From PALSA-612 sp963776375 (GTDB taxonomy: Bacteria > Actinomycetota > Thermoleophilia > Gaiellales > Gaiellaceae): 64,000 nucleotides of DNA. Both the position numbers and the translations under genes were made by a program. Below the pieces are notes generated by a model, which was not told where the DNA came from, did no database searches, and worked only from the letters and a program-made list of their open reading frames with translations. The stretch spans positions 1,178,001 through 1,242,000 of the forward strand of contig CAVZMF010000002.1 in the NCBI GenBank assembly GCA_963776375.1, read 5' to 3'. This document shows, piece after piece, positions 34,877 to 43,320 of this stretch. Within the stretch, counting starts at the first letter, position 1, and the number at the start of each line of letters is the position of its first letter.

Positions 34877-36130
34877 CTACCGGTGCCGCAGAAGGTGCCA
34901 GGCCTCGCAGGCGACGAGCGTCGCCGCCGAGACGCCGATCTGGACGCCGATCAGCTCACGCGGGCTTCCGTGCACCAGGGCGAAGATCACGAGCTGCGCC
35001 GCCAGCAGCCCGGTGAGGACGAGCGAGAAGCGCGAGCGGCCGAGCGAGAGGAAGTGGTACAGGTAGACCGTGGCCAGGGCGTACATCGCCATGGCCAGGC
35101 TGAGCGGTCCCAGCCAGGAGGCGGCGTCGCTGTACTTCGCGCCGAACGTGACCTCGATCAGGGGCGTGGCGAACGTCCAGAGCAGCACCGTGGCCAGGGC
35201 GGCCGTGATCCCGACGGCGAGCAGGCCGGCAAGCAGGTGCGTGCGCTCGCGCCTCCGGTCGCGCAGCGTGGCCACGCGCGGGAAGAGCACGGTCGTGACG
35301 GCTATCGGGATCAGCAGCATGACGCGCGCTCCGACGGAGGCGGCGGCGTAGTCGCCGGCCTGCCCGCTCGGAAACGCGAGCTTGGCCACGAGAAGGTCGC
35401 TCGTGGCGAGCGCGGTCAAAGCAGTCAGTCCAACCGCCGCACCCGCGTTGGGCAGCGTTGCCAGCCGCAGCCGCGGCAGGTCTGCGCCGGCCGTTCGCGC
35501 GAGCAGTCCGCGGAGCGGCAGCAGCGACAGGGCCGCGGTGACCGCCGTCGCGGCCGCGACGCCGAGCATCACGGCCCCGACGCTGCCGCCGGCCGCGCCG
35601 ATCACGAGCCCGGCGGCGAGCCGGGAGCCGGCGAAGAGCAGCGTGGCGCCGGCCAGGTCGCGGAACCTGTGCGCGCCCTGCAGGCCGCCCCAGACGACGG
35701 GGATCACCAGGGCGATGGCGACCGTCGCCGCCGTCGCCGCGATCGCCAGAGGCTCGTCCAGCCCGGCCGCGGCGCCGATCGGGACGAGCACGGCCGTGAG
35801 CACGAGCAGCGCCGCCGTCCAGACGAGAACGGAGCGAAGCGTGCCCCTCAGATGGGTGCCTGCCTCCCTGTCACGGCCCTCGGCGAGGCTCGAGGCGACG
35901 CTGCGCGCGGTCGTTGCCTGGAATGCGAGCGGAGGCACCGCGCCGATGAGGACGACGGCGAACAGCGCCGCGAGCAGCGAGTACTCTCCGCGCTCCAGGA
36001 TTCGCGCGAGCGCGAACTGGAAGACGGCGTTGAGCGCATTGGCCAATCCGACCGCCAGGGCGAGCAGCAGCCCGGACCCGATCAGCGCCCGCCGGGCTCC
36101 CGTCTGCTCAGCAGCCCGGTCGGCCGTCAC
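34877..36130 (-). CDS. Polysaccharide flippase-like (MOP superfamily) membrane protein
   Basis: A 417-residue protein with about 12 hydrophobic segments, resembling Wzx-type oligosaccharide flippases. The start LIGSGLLLALAVGLANALN and the arginine-containing FQFALARILERGEYSLLAALFA match the first two helices of the family. It may move lipid-linked sugars across the membrane. No glycosyltransferase genes flank it, so the substrate is unknown. GTG 36130 is used. It is on the same strand and 20 bases downstream of the adenosyltransferase gene. Confidence 0.78.
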   Translation of the reverse strand: MTADRAAEQTGARRALIGSGLLLALAVGLANALNAVFQFALARILERGEYSLLAALFAVVLIGAVPPLAFQATTARSVASSLAEGRDREAGTHLRGTLRSVLVWTAALLVLTAVLVPIGAAAGLDEPLAIAATAATVAIALVIPVVWGGLQGAHRFRDLAGATLLFAGSRLAAGLVIGAAGGSVGAVMLGVAAATAVTAALSLLPLRGLLARTAGADLPRLRLATLPNAGAAVGLTALTALATSDLLVAKLAFPSGQAGDYAAASVGARVMLLIPIAVTTVLFPRVATLRDRRRERTHLLAGLLAVGITAALATVLLWTFATPLIEVTFGAKYSDAASWLGPLSLAMAMYALATVYLYHFLSLGRSRFSLVLTGLLAAQLVIFALVHGSPRELIGVQIGVSAATLVACEAWHLLRHR

Positions 36131-36150
36131 CCGTCAGCCCGGCCGCGCAG

Positions 36151-36729
36151 TTACCGCTCGCCGCCGGGTCGCCAAAGCGGCTCGGCGTGGCCTGCCTCTG
36201 CGTTCGCCGCGCGCGCGAGGATGAAGAGGAGATCGGAGAGGCGGTTGAGGAAGACGAGGACGAGCGGGTTCACCTCGAACTGCTCGGCAGCAGCCAGGGC
36301 CTCCCTCTCGGCGCGGCGGCAGACCGTCCGGGCAACCTGCAGCCGGGCGGCAGCCTCGGTCCCGCCCGGAAGCACGAAGCTCTTCAGCGGTTCGAGATCC
36401 GCGTTGAACGCGTCGCAATCGGCCTCGAGCCGGTCGACGGCAGCCTGCTCGATCCGCAACCGCTCGGCGACCCCGAACGGGACGGACAGGTCGGCGCCGA
36501 GGTCGAAGAGCTCGTTCTGGATCCGCTCCAGCGTCTCCCGCTGTCGCCGGACCCCGGCAGCCAGAGCGAGCCCGATCAGCGAGTTGAGCTCGTCGACGGT
36601 GCCGAACGCCTCGATGCGCGGGTCGAGCTTGGGGACGCGCGAGCCGTCGCCGAGGCTGGTCTCGCCCATGTCGCCCGTGCGCGTGTAGATCCGGGTCAGC
36701 CGCACGGGCTCGTCGCGCTTCCGGGCCAT
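36151..36729 (-). CDS. Cob(I)alamin adenosyltransferase, PduO type
   Basis: The 192-residue protein has the ATP-binding TRTGDMGETSLGDGSRVPK, FGTVDELNSLIGLA, LFDLGADLSVP and the C-terminal VCRRAEREALA and LNRLSDLLFILARAAN of PduO-type adenosyltransferases. It makes adenosylcobalamin, the cofactor of the mutase subunits encoded at 31-35 kb, which explains its place here. ATG 36729 is followed by a divergent acetyltransferase pseudogene at 36747. Intact. Confidence 0.95.
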   Translation of the reverse strand: MARKRDEPVRLTRIYTRTGDMGETSLGDGSRVPKLDPRIEAFGTVDELNSLIGLALAAGVRRQRETLERIQNELFDLGADLSVPFGVAERLRIEQAAVDRLEADCDAFNADLEPLKSFVLPGGTEAAARLQVARTVCRRAEREALAAAEQFEVNPLVLVFLNRLSDLLFILARAANAEAGHAEPLWRPGGER

Positions 36730-36746
36730 GCGCCAAGATTACGGCC

Positions 36747-37208
36747 GTGATCCGACGTGCGACCGCAGACGACGTCGGCGGCGATCGCCGAGCTCTTCGG
36801 CGCTCCTGCGGGACCGATGACTTTCCTTCCCACCCGCACACGTCGACGAGCACCGGCCCGCTTCGCCCGCTGGTCGCGGAGCAGGAGGTCTGGGTCTGGG
36901 ACGAGCGCGACGGCGATCCTTGGCTTCGTTGGCGCTCGACGACGTCGATGCTCACGTACCTCTACGTCGGAGCCGGACGCGATCGGCCGGGGATCGGCAG
37001 CGCCCTGTCGACCACGCGTCGGCCGCCGCCCGAACGGCTTCGACGTTCTGGGTCTTCCAGGAGAACAGCCGGCCCGACGGTTCTACGAGCGCCACGGATC
37101 CGCGCTCGATCCGGCTCACCGACGGCGCGGGGAACGAGGAGAAAGACGCCCGACGTGCTCTACGAGTGGCGACTGTCGGTTAGCCCTGCGCGAGCTGGCG
37201 CTGCCTGA
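36747..37208 (+). pseudogene. Broken GNAT acetyltransferase
   Basis: Fragments of one GNAT protein appear in all three frames in the right order: VIRRATADD, AAIAELFG, MTFLP, LVAEQEVWVWDERDGD, AILGFV, LTYLYV, DHASAAARTASTFWVFQEN, ARRFYERHGSALD, IRLTDGAGNEE and KTPDVLYEWR. Joining them needs about nine frame changes of both signs within 430 bases, far denser than elsewhere. I therefore read it as a decayed gene or a badly sequenced patch. Intact relatives transfer an acetyl group to small molecules or proteins. The end overlaps the convergent acyl-CoA dehydrogenase gene. Confidence 0.75.
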
Positions 37209-38343
37209 GGCCGAGGATCGACCGCGCGATGACCAGGCGCTGGATCTCGCTCGTCCCCTCGTAGATCTCGGTGATCTTCGCGTCGCGGTAGTAGCGCTCG
37301 ACCGGGAACTCCTTCGTGTAGCCGTAGCCGCCGAGAATCTGGATCGCCTCGCCGGTCTGTCGCCGCGCCACACCGGAGGCGAACAGCTTCGCCTTCGCCC
37401 CCTCCTCGGTGTGCGGCAGGCCACGCTGCTTGAGCCAGGCGGCGCGGTACACGAGCATCCGAGCGGCGTCGATCTCGGTCGCCATGTCCGCGAGCTTCCA
37501 CTGGATGGCCTGGAACTCGGCGATCCGCTTGCCGAACTGGCGGCGCTCCTGCGCGTACTCGCGCGCGACCTCGTAGGCGGCCTGTGCAATCCCGACCGCC
37601 TGAGCGGCGATGCCGATCCGGCCGCCGTCGAGCGTGGCCATGGCGACGGCGAACCCCTTCCCCTCCTCGTGCAGCAGCCGGTCGCGACCGGCGTGCGCCC
37701 CGTCGACGACCAGATCGACCGTGGACGACGAGTTCAGGCCGAGCTTCTCCTCCTCGCGTGTCACCTGCACCTGGTCGCCGTCGAGGATGAAGGCGGACAC
37801 CCCGGCCGGCCCGGGCGTCGACGCGTCGGTCCGCGCGAACAGCAGCACGGTCCCGCCGAAGCCGCCGTTCGTGATCCACTGCTTCGCGCCGGTGATCGAC
37901 CAGCCGTCGCCGTCCGCCACGGCGGCCGTCCGCAGCGACCCGGCGTCGGAGCCCGCTTCGGGCTCGGTGAGCGCGAAGGCGCCGACCGTCTCGCCGCGGG
38001 CGAGCGGCGGCACAAAGCGCGACTTCTGCTCGTCGGTGCCGAAGGCGAGGATCGGCAGCGTGACCGCGCTCGTGTGCACGGCGACGGTCACCCCCACGCC
38101 GGCGTCGGCCCGCGACAGCTCCTCGAGCACGAGGATGTAGGAGACGAAGTCCGCGCCGGCTCCCCCGTGCTCCTCCGGCACGCAGACGCCCATCAGCCCG
38201 AGCCCGGCGAGCGCGTCGAGCAGCTCCCGCGGGAAGCCGTGCTCGCGGTCCCACGCGGCCGCGTTGGGCTCGATCCGGTCGCGTGCGAAGTCCCGGGCCA
38301 GCCCCTGGATCTCGCGCTGCTCGGGTGTGAGATCGAAGTCCAT
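37180..38343 (-). CDS. Acyl-CoA dehydrogenase
   Basis: The 387-residue flavoenzyme oxidises acyl-CoA to 2-enoyl-CoA and reduces ETF. It has MDFDLTPEQREIQGLARDFA at the start, AFALTEPEAGSDAGSL, the FAD segment WITNGGFGGTVLLFAR, RRQFGKRIAEFQ, QILGGYGYTKEFPVERYYRDAK and the catalytic glutamate in ITEIYEGTSEIQ, as in short-chain (butyryl-CoA type) enzymes. ATG 38343 overlaps the stop of the upstream remnant (TGATG). It forms an operon with the thiolase gene at 38621. Intact. Confidence 0.96.
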   Translation of the reverse strand: MDFDLTPEQREIQGLARDFARDRIEPNAAAWDREHGFPRELLDALAGLGLMGVCVPEEHGGAGADFVSYILVLEELSRADAGVGVTVAVHTSAVTLPILAFGTDEQKSRFVPPLARGETVGAFALTEPEAGSDAGSLRTAAVADGDGWSITGAKQWITNGGFGGTVLLFARTDASTPGPAGVSAFILDGDQVQVTREEEKLGLNSSSTVDLVVDGAHAGRDRLLHEEGKGFAVAMATLDGGRIGIAAQAVGIAQAAYEVAREYAQERRQFGKRIAEFQAIQWKLADMATEIDAARMLVYRAAWLKQRGLPHTEEGAKAKLFASGVARRQTGEAIQILGGYGYTKEFPVERYYRDAKITEIYEGTSEIQRLVIARSILGLRQRQLAQG

Positions 38344-38465
38344 CAGCTGTATGGGTCGGGCGCGGCGTCGTAGAGCGACACGCGCCGGCCGGGGCCCGCC
38401 ACGACCCGGGCGATCCCACCGCCCATCTGCCCCGCGCCGACAACCAAGACGTGCTCGAACTTCAC
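38343..38465 (-). pseudogene. 3-Hydroxyacyl-CoA dehydrogenase remnant (central part missing)
   Basis: GTG 38465 begins a 40-residue frame, VKFEHVLVVGAGQMGGGIAR then VVAGPGRRVSLYDAAPDPYS, ending in TGA at 38343-38345. The first 35 residues are the NAD-binding first turn of 3-hydroxyacyl (3-hydroxybutyryl)-CoA dehydrogenase, with the GxGxMGxGIA motif. The remaining 240 or so residues are missing, yet the stop still overlaps the acyl-CoA dehydrogenase ATG (TGATG), as would a complete operon gene. This looks like an in-frame loss of the central part that left both ends. It cannot be an active enzyme as it stands. Confidence 0.75.
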
Positions 38466-38528
38466 TGCGCGGAGGCTAGCGCCGTCTTGTTGACCCGGCG
38501 TCGCCATACGCGTTGGTAGGCGGCGGAG

Positions 38529-38545
38529 CCGGGGCTTGGCCCCGG
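38529..38545. other. GC hairpin between thiolase and dehydrogenase remnant
   Basis: CCGGGG and CCCCGG form a perfect 6-base stem with a CTTGG loop in the 155 bases between the thiolase stop and the remnant start. A second inverted repeat (CACGGG...CCCGTG, about 38590-38616) lies just beyond the thiolase end. There is no U-tract. They may lower readthrough from the thiolase gene or stabilise the transcript. Confidence 0.35.
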
Positions 38546-38620
38546 TGCAGCTCGAGCCGCTCTATCGTCGCTGCGAAGAAGGAGAGGCACACGGGGGAAC
38601 CATGGGTTCACCCGTGCCAA

Positions 38621-39772
38621 TCAGACTTCGATCAGGAGCGCGTCGCCCTGGCCGCCGCCGGAGCAGATCGCCGCCAGCCCGAGGCCGCCGCCGTTCCGGC
38701 GCAGCTCGTGCACCATCGTGCCGACGATGCGACCGCCGCTCGCGCCGATCGGATGGCCGAGGGCGACCGCGCCGCCGTTGACGTTCGTCTGCTCCTCGTC
38801 GGCGCCGAGCATGCGCGCGGAAGTGAGCGCGACCGACGAGAACGCCTCGTTGATCTCCACGCGCTCGACGTCCTCGATCCGCTTGCCCGCCTTCTCGAGC
38901 GCGACCTGGCCGGCGCGGGCCGGCGTCCGCGCGAGGTAGGCGAAGTCGTCGGCGACGTAGCCCTGGGCCAGGATGGTCGCGAGCGGCTCGAGCCCGCGCC
39001 GCTTTGCGAACTCCTCCGAACAGACGATCACGCACGACGCGCCGTCGTTGACACCCGGCGCGTTGCCCGCGGTCGTCGTCCCCTCCGGGTCGAACACGGG
39101 CTTCAGCTTCGAGAGCGTCTCGTAGGACGTGTCCGGGCGAACGCTTTCGTCGGCGGTCACGTCGCCGACCGGCACGATCTCGTCGTCGAAGCGGCCCGCG
39201 TCCCGCGCGGCCGCCGCGCGCTGGTGCGATCGTGCCGCCCATGCGTCCTGCTCCTCGCGGGAGATCCCCAGCTCGCGTGAGACCTGCGAGTTCTGCCGGA
39301 CCATGTGCAGCCCGTCGAAGGTCGACGTGAGCCCGTCGAAGATCATCGAGTCGAGCAGCTCGCCGTTCCCGAGCCGGTAGCCGAAGCGGGCGCGCTTGAG
39401 CAGATAGGGCGCGTTCGACATCGACTCCATGCCGCCGGTCACGACCAGCTCCTGCTCGCCGGCACGGATCATCAGGTCGGCGATCTCGATCGCGCGCATC
39501 GACGAGGCGCAGACCTTGTTGATCGTGTCCGCCGGCGTCTCCTTGGGCAGGCCCGCGCCGATCGCTGCCTGGCGCGCAGGAGCCTGACCCGCGCCGGCCT
39601 GCAGCACCTGGCCCATGATCACGTACTCGGGCTCCTCCGGCTCGAGGCCGACGCGCTCAAGCGCGGCACGGATCACGTGCGCGCCGAGCTCCGGCGCCTC
39701 CTGATCCTTGAGGCCGCCGCCGAGCTTCCCGAAGGGCGTTCGGACGGCGGCGACGATGACGGAACGGCTCAC
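38621..39772 (-). CDS. Acetyl-CoA acetyltransferase (thiolase)
   Basis: The 383-residue thiolase has the acyl-accepting cysteine in NKVCASSMRAIE, the NEAFSSVAL motif, the histidine in VALGHPIGASGGR and the second cysteine in CSGGGQGDA. It condenses or cleaves acetoacetyl-CoA, either ending beta-oxidation or starting C4 synthesis. The start is ATG 39772 (MSRSVIVAAVRTPFGKLGG). It is the first gene of a unit with the hydroxyacyl-CoA dehydrogenase remnant and acyl-CoA dehydrogenase, the usual C4 acyl-CoA gene set. Confidence 0.96.
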   Translation of the reverse strand: MSRSVIVAAVRTPFGKLGGGLKDQEAPELGAHVIRAALERVGLEPEEPEYVIMGQVLQAGAGQAPARQAAIGAGLPKETPADTINKVCASSMRAIEIADLMIRAGEQELVVTGGMESMSNAPYLLKRARFGYRLGNGELLDSMIFDGLTSTFDGLHMVRQNSQVSRELGISREEQDAWAARSHQRAAAARDAGRFDDEIVPVGDVTADESVRPDTSYETLSKLKPVFDPEGTTTAGNAPGVNDGASCVIVCSEEFAKRRGLEPLATILAQGYVADDFAYLARTPARAGQVALEKAGKRIEDVERVEINEAFSSVALTSARMLGADEEQTNVNGGAVALGHPIGASGGRIVGTMVHELRRNGGGLGLAAICSGGGQGDALLIEV

Positions 39773-39806
39773 GGAGCCAGCTTAGCCCCGCAGCTAGGCT
39801 CCAGAG

Positions 39807-40547
39807 GTGGAGGGCTACGACGCCGCGACCTACGGCGACCGCATCGCCGACGTCTACGACGACTGGTACGGCGACGCGGCCTTCCTCGAGACCGAGGCGG
39901 CCGTCGCGAGCCTGGCCGAGCTGGCCGGCGCAGGCCCGGCGCTCGAGCTCGCGATCGGCACCGGCCGGATCGCGGTGCCGCTCGCGGCGCGCGGCATCGA
40001 AGTGCACGGGATCGACGCCTCGGAGGCGATGGTGGCGAAGCTCCACGAGAAACCGGGCGGCGAGGAGATCCCCGTCACGATCGGCGACTTCGCCGACGTC
40101 GGGGTCGACGGCAGATACCCGCTCGTCTACCTCGTCTTCAACACGCTGTTCGCGCTCCCGTCGCAGGACGACCAGGTGCGCTGCTTCCAGAACGTCGCCG
40201 CGCGGCTCGCGGACGACGGCGCCTTCGTGATCGAGGCGTTCGTCCCCGAGCCCGAGAAGTACCAGGGGCTCGTGAACGTCTCCAGGATCGAAGACGACTT
40301 CGTCCAGCTGAACATGCACCTCGTCGACAGGGCCGAGCAGCGCAGCGAGTCGCAGCACGTCGTCCTGACCCCGGAGGGGGCGACGTTCTACCCGGTGAGC
40401 ATCCGCTGGGCGTACCCGGCCGAGCTCGACCTGATGGCCCGGCTCGGCGGCCTGCGCCTCCGCGAGCGCTGGGCAGGCTGGAGCCACGAGCCGTTTACGA
40501 AGGCGAGCCCCAAGCACGTGTCGGTGTACGAGCCGGCGCCCGGCTAA
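39807..40547 (+). CDS. SAM-dependent class I methyltransferase
   Basis: A 246-residue methyltransferase with the SAM motif ALELAIGTGRIAVPLAARG, the acidic residue in EVHGIDASEAM and motif IV region YPLVYLVFNTLFALPSQ. The C-terminus (FEPFTKAS-like HEPFTKASPKHVSVYEP) is typical of small-molecule methyltransferases of actinobacteria. Substrate unknown. GTG 39807 follows an AGAGG stretch. It is divergent from the thiolase gene with a 34-base gap and lies 70 bases upstream of the kinase gene. Confidence 0.87.
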   Translation: MEGYDAATYGDRIADVYDDWYGDAAFLETEAAVASLAELAGAGPALELAIGTGRIAVPLAARGIEVHGIDASEAMVAKLHEKPGGEEIPVTIGDFADVGVDGRYPLVYLVFNTLFALPSQDDQVRCFQNVAARLADDGAFVIEAFVPEPEKYQGLVNVSRIEDDFVQLNMHLVDRAEQRSESQHVVLTPEGATFYPVSIRWAYPAELDLMARLGGLRLRERWAGWSHEPFTKASPKHVSVYEPAPG

Positions 40548-40617
40548 GCGCCGAAGTCCACCGGATGCAGGCGAAAAGCGCCGTCCGCCACTACGCTTCC
40601 GGCGAGGTGCGGACCCG

Positions 40618-41976
40618 ATGAGCCCTCCTGTGCCCTCCCGCTACGTCGGCCCAGAGCGGATCTACCGCGGCGGCACCGCAGACGTCTTTTCGGCGCTCGA
40701 CCGCGAGCTCGGCCGCAAGGTGGCGATCAAGATCCTCTCCGACGGCGCGGCCCGCGACGAGCGGGCGCGCGCGTGGCTGCGCAGGGAGGCGATGGCGGTG
40801 GCCCGACTCTCGCACGTGCTCGAGGTCGTCAGCGTCTACGACGTCGGCTCGTGGCACGGCCGCCCGTACATGGCGATGGAGTTCCTCGGCGGCGGCACCC
40901 TCGCGCAACGCATCCAGCGCGGGCCCGTCACCCGCGAGTCGGCGCTGCGCTGGCTGTCGCAGGCGGCTGTCGCGCTCGACGCCGCGCACGAGCTCGGCAT
41001 CGTTCACCGCGACGTGACGCCGCACAACCTCCTCCTCGACATCCGCGACAACGTCCGCCTCACCGACTTCGGCATCGCCACGGCGCTGGACGGACAGCTC
41101 GGCCCGGCCCGCGACGAGCTGATCGAGGGCACGGACGGCTTCATCGCGCCCGAGCATCGCGCCGGCGAGCCGGCGACGCCTGCCGTCGACATCTACGCAC
41201 TCGGTGCGGTCGCACAGGTGCTCCTGGCAGCCGCCGGCGACGTCGACACCCACGCTCCTGTGGTGGAGGCGGTGCTCTCCCGTGCGCTGGCCTCCCACCC
41301 CGCCGACAGGTTCGGCACGGCCCGCGAGTTCGTCGGCGAGCTTGCGAGCGCGCTCGACCCGGAGATCGCGAGGACACAGGTGTTCGACGGAGCGGCGACG
41401 CAGGCGTTCACCCGCCCGACGAGGGTCTACGCGCCCCCGCCCACCGCCGAGCTGGCGCCTGCGGCGCCCGTGAAGACGAGCCCACTCCTTCCCGTGATCG
41501 CCCTCGAACGCGCCGTGCGCGCGGCCATCCTGATCGCGATCGGCCTGGTCGCCATCCTCGTCCGCAACCACCCGGACCTGTCGCTCCGCGACACCGCGCT
41601 CCGCTACGACCTCGCCCTCAACCCGCTCCAGCACGCCTACGACCTCTTGTCGGGCGCCGAGCGCTGGTTAACGCCGCACGACTTCCTCGTGCTCGGGATC
41701 GTGGCGCTCGCGTTCGGGGCCTTGCACGCGGTCGAGGCGGTCGGCCTCGCACTGCGCCTTCGCGCGGCGGTCTACCTGACGATCGTGGCCACGATCGCGG
41801 TGATCCCGGTCGAGCTCTGGTGGCTCTCGAGCCACCCGGGACGGATCAAGGAGATCGTGCTCGCCGTCGACGTGGCCGTCGTCTTGACTCTCTGCGGCAC
41901 GGCGATTCAGGCCGGCCTACGCGCCCGGCGGGCACGCCGCGAAGCCGCGTTTCCCGCGGCCCGCGTACCGATCTAG
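40618..41976 (+). CDS. Ser/Thr protein kinase fused to a DUF2127 membrane domain
   Basis: The 452-residue protein has a Hanks-type kinase (about residues 8-255): a shortened glycine loop (IYRGGTADVF), the ATP lysine K38 in KVAIKIL, the catalytic loop HRDVTPHN (D132) and DFG (D150). A proline- and threonine-rich linker follows, then a C-terminal membrane domain (about 295-445, four hydrophobic segments) with DUF2127 features such as ALERAVRAAILIAIG, ALNPLQHAYDLL, HAVEAVGLALRLRAAVYLTI and IPVELWWLSSHPG. Actinobacterial kinases usually end in a single span with PASTA or other sensor domains, so this architecture is uncommon. It may phosphorylate targets in response to a membrane signal. The nearby sigma factor is convergent. 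Confidence 0.9.
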   Translation: MSPPVPSRYVGPERIYRGGTADVFSALDRELGRKVAIKILSDGAARDERARAWLRREAMAVARLSHVLEVVSVYDVGSWHGRPYMAMEFLGGGTLAQRIQRGPVTRESALRWLSQAAVALDAAHELGIVHRDVTPHNLLLDIRDNVRLTDFGIATALDGQLGPARDELIEGTDGFIAPEHRAGEPATPAVDIYALGAVAQVLLAAAGDVDTHAPVVEAVLSRALASHPADRFGTAREFVGELASALDPEIARTQVFDGAATQAFTRPTRVYAPPPTAELAPAAPVKTSPLLPVIALERAVRAAILIAIGLVAILVRNHPDLSLRDTALRYDLALNPLQHAYDLLSGAERWLTPHDFLVLGIVALAFGALHAVEAVGLALRLRAAVYLTIVATIAVIPVELWWLSSHPGRIKEIVLAVDVAVVLTLCGTAIQAGLRARRARREAAFPAARVPI

Positions 41977-41991
41977 AAAGGTCGAATGGAC

Positions 41992-42018
41992 GTGTCCCGG
42001 GGCAGACCCCCGGGACAC
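41992..42018. terminator. Strong hairpin between convergent kinase and sigma factor genes
   Basis: GTGTCCCGGGG (41992-42002) pairs perfectly with CCCCGGGACAC (42008-42018) around a five-base loop. It sits 15 bases after the kinase stop and 12 before the sigma factor stop, so it can serve both strands. No U-tract follows on either strand. The core TGTCCC/GGGACA recurs at other gene ends in the window. Confidence 0.65.
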
Positions 42019-42030
42019 ATCCGGAATCGA

Positions 42031-43119
42031 TCAGGCGGCGTTCGTGAGCTCTTCGTCGGTCGCGACGAGGCCCTCGAGCTGCAGGGCCAGGCGGTTGAGC
42101 GCCTGGGCCTCGAGCTGGCGAACGCGCTCGCGCGTCAGCCCCAGCTCCTTGCCGATCGCCTCGAGCGAGGTCGGCTCGCCGTCGAAGCCGAAGCGCAGCT
42201 CGAGCAGCCGACGCTCGCGCTCCGGGAGCCGGCGAACGGCCGTCCGCACGGACTCGCGGCGCATCGCCTCGCCGGCGGCCTCCGCCGGGTCGGTCGCGCT
42301 CGTGTCCGCGAACAGGTCGCCGAGCTCGCCGCCGTCGTCGTCGCCGACCGTCTGGTTCAGCGACACCGACGCCTCGACGGTTCCCAGCGCCTCCTCGACG
42401 TGCCGGAGGTCGAGGCCGGTCGCGGCCGCGAGCTCCTCGTCCGTGGGCGAGATGCCGTTCTTCGCCTCCAGCCGCTGCCGCGCCCGCGCAAGCTTCACCT
42501 GGCGCTCGTGGACGTGGGCCGGAACGCGGATCGTCGCCGACTGGTTCGCGACCGCGCGCTGACACGCCTGGCGGATCCACCACGTCGCGTAGGTCGAGAA
42601 CTTGTAGCCGCGCCGCCAGTCGAACTTCTCGACCGCGCGGTTGAGGCCGATCACGCCCTCCTGGACGAGATCGGCGAGCGGGAGGCCGTGGCCCTGGTAG
42701 CGCTTTGCGATCGACACCACGAGGCGCAGGTTCGAGTTGATCATCCGCTCCTTCGCCGCGAGGTCGCCGCGCTCGACGCGCTTGGCCAGCATGACCTCCT
42801 CCGACGCCGTCAGCAGCGGGTAACGGCCTGCGGCGTTCATGAACAGCGTCAGCGAGTCGGTCGTGCCCGACGCCTCGTGCGTCACGCGCGGACGATGCGG
42901 CTCGCCATCTGCCGCCGCGCTCGGCTCGTCGGCGTGAGCGTCGACGAACTCGACGCCGCGTGCCTCGAGCTCGGCGCGCAGCGCAGCGAGCTCGTCCTCG
43001 TCGAGGTCGTGCTCGCCTGCGAAGGCTTCGAGGGCCTGCTCGTCGAGCAGTCCGATCTCCTCGGCATTGTCGAGGAACGTCCGGGCATCCATTTCCAGCA
43101 AGTTGCTCAGTTCAGTCAC
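42031..43119 (-). CDS. Sigma-70 family sigma factor (primary/SigA-like)
   Basis: At 362 residues, it has all regions of a group 1 or 2 sigma factor: region 1.2 (DSLTLFMNAAGRYPLLTASEE), region 2 (MINSNLRLVVSIAKRYQGHG, LVQEGVIGLNRAVEKFDWRRG and the -10 recognising FSTYATWWIRQA), region 3 (NQSATIRVPAHVHERQVKL) and region 4 (LRFGFDGEPTSLEAIGKELG then LTRERVRQLEAQAL). The N-terminal 80 residues are acidic. It directs RNA polymerase to promoters of many genes. GTG 43119 overlaps its own AGGAG, too close for a normal ribosome site, so a CTG three codons on or the ATG at 43092 may be used. Confidence 0.93.
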   Translation of the reverse strand: MTELSNLLEMDARTFLDNAEEIGLLDEQALEAFAGEHDLDEDELAALRAELEARGVEFVDAHADEPSAAADGEPHRPRVTHEASGTTDSLTLFMNAAGRYPLLTASEEVMLAKRVERGDLAAKERMINSNLRLVVSIAKRYQGHGLPLADLVQEGVIGLNRAVEKFDWRRGYKFSTYATWWIRQACQRAVANQSATIRVPAHVHERQVKLARARQRLEAKNGISPTDEELAAATGLDLRHVEEALGTVEASVSLNQTVGDDDGGELGDLFADTSATDPAEAAGEAMRRESVRTAVRRLPERERRLLELRFGFDGEPTSLEAIGKELGLTRERVRQLEAQALNRLALQLEGLVATDEELTNAA

Positions 43120-43320
43120 TCCTTTTGTTTACAAGCCGCAGTCTTCATGTGCGAGCCCCGGCGGCTTACGTCGCCGGATCGCCGTTCATCACAGAGGAAA
43201 ACGACGTGGGGCTAGGCCATATTCCACCCCAAGAACGTAAAGATCCTGCAAATAAGCCGTATATCTTAGCTTACGCTTGCGTCGGCGCGCCAACGAGAAC
43301 TGTCCGGGTACGATCCGGCC

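Noticed and set aside
37180..38343. Truncation of the acyl-CoA dehydrogenase at its N-terminus because of the adjacent deletion
   Set aside because: The first residues (MDFDLTPEQREIQGLARDFA) are the normal family start and all domains are present.
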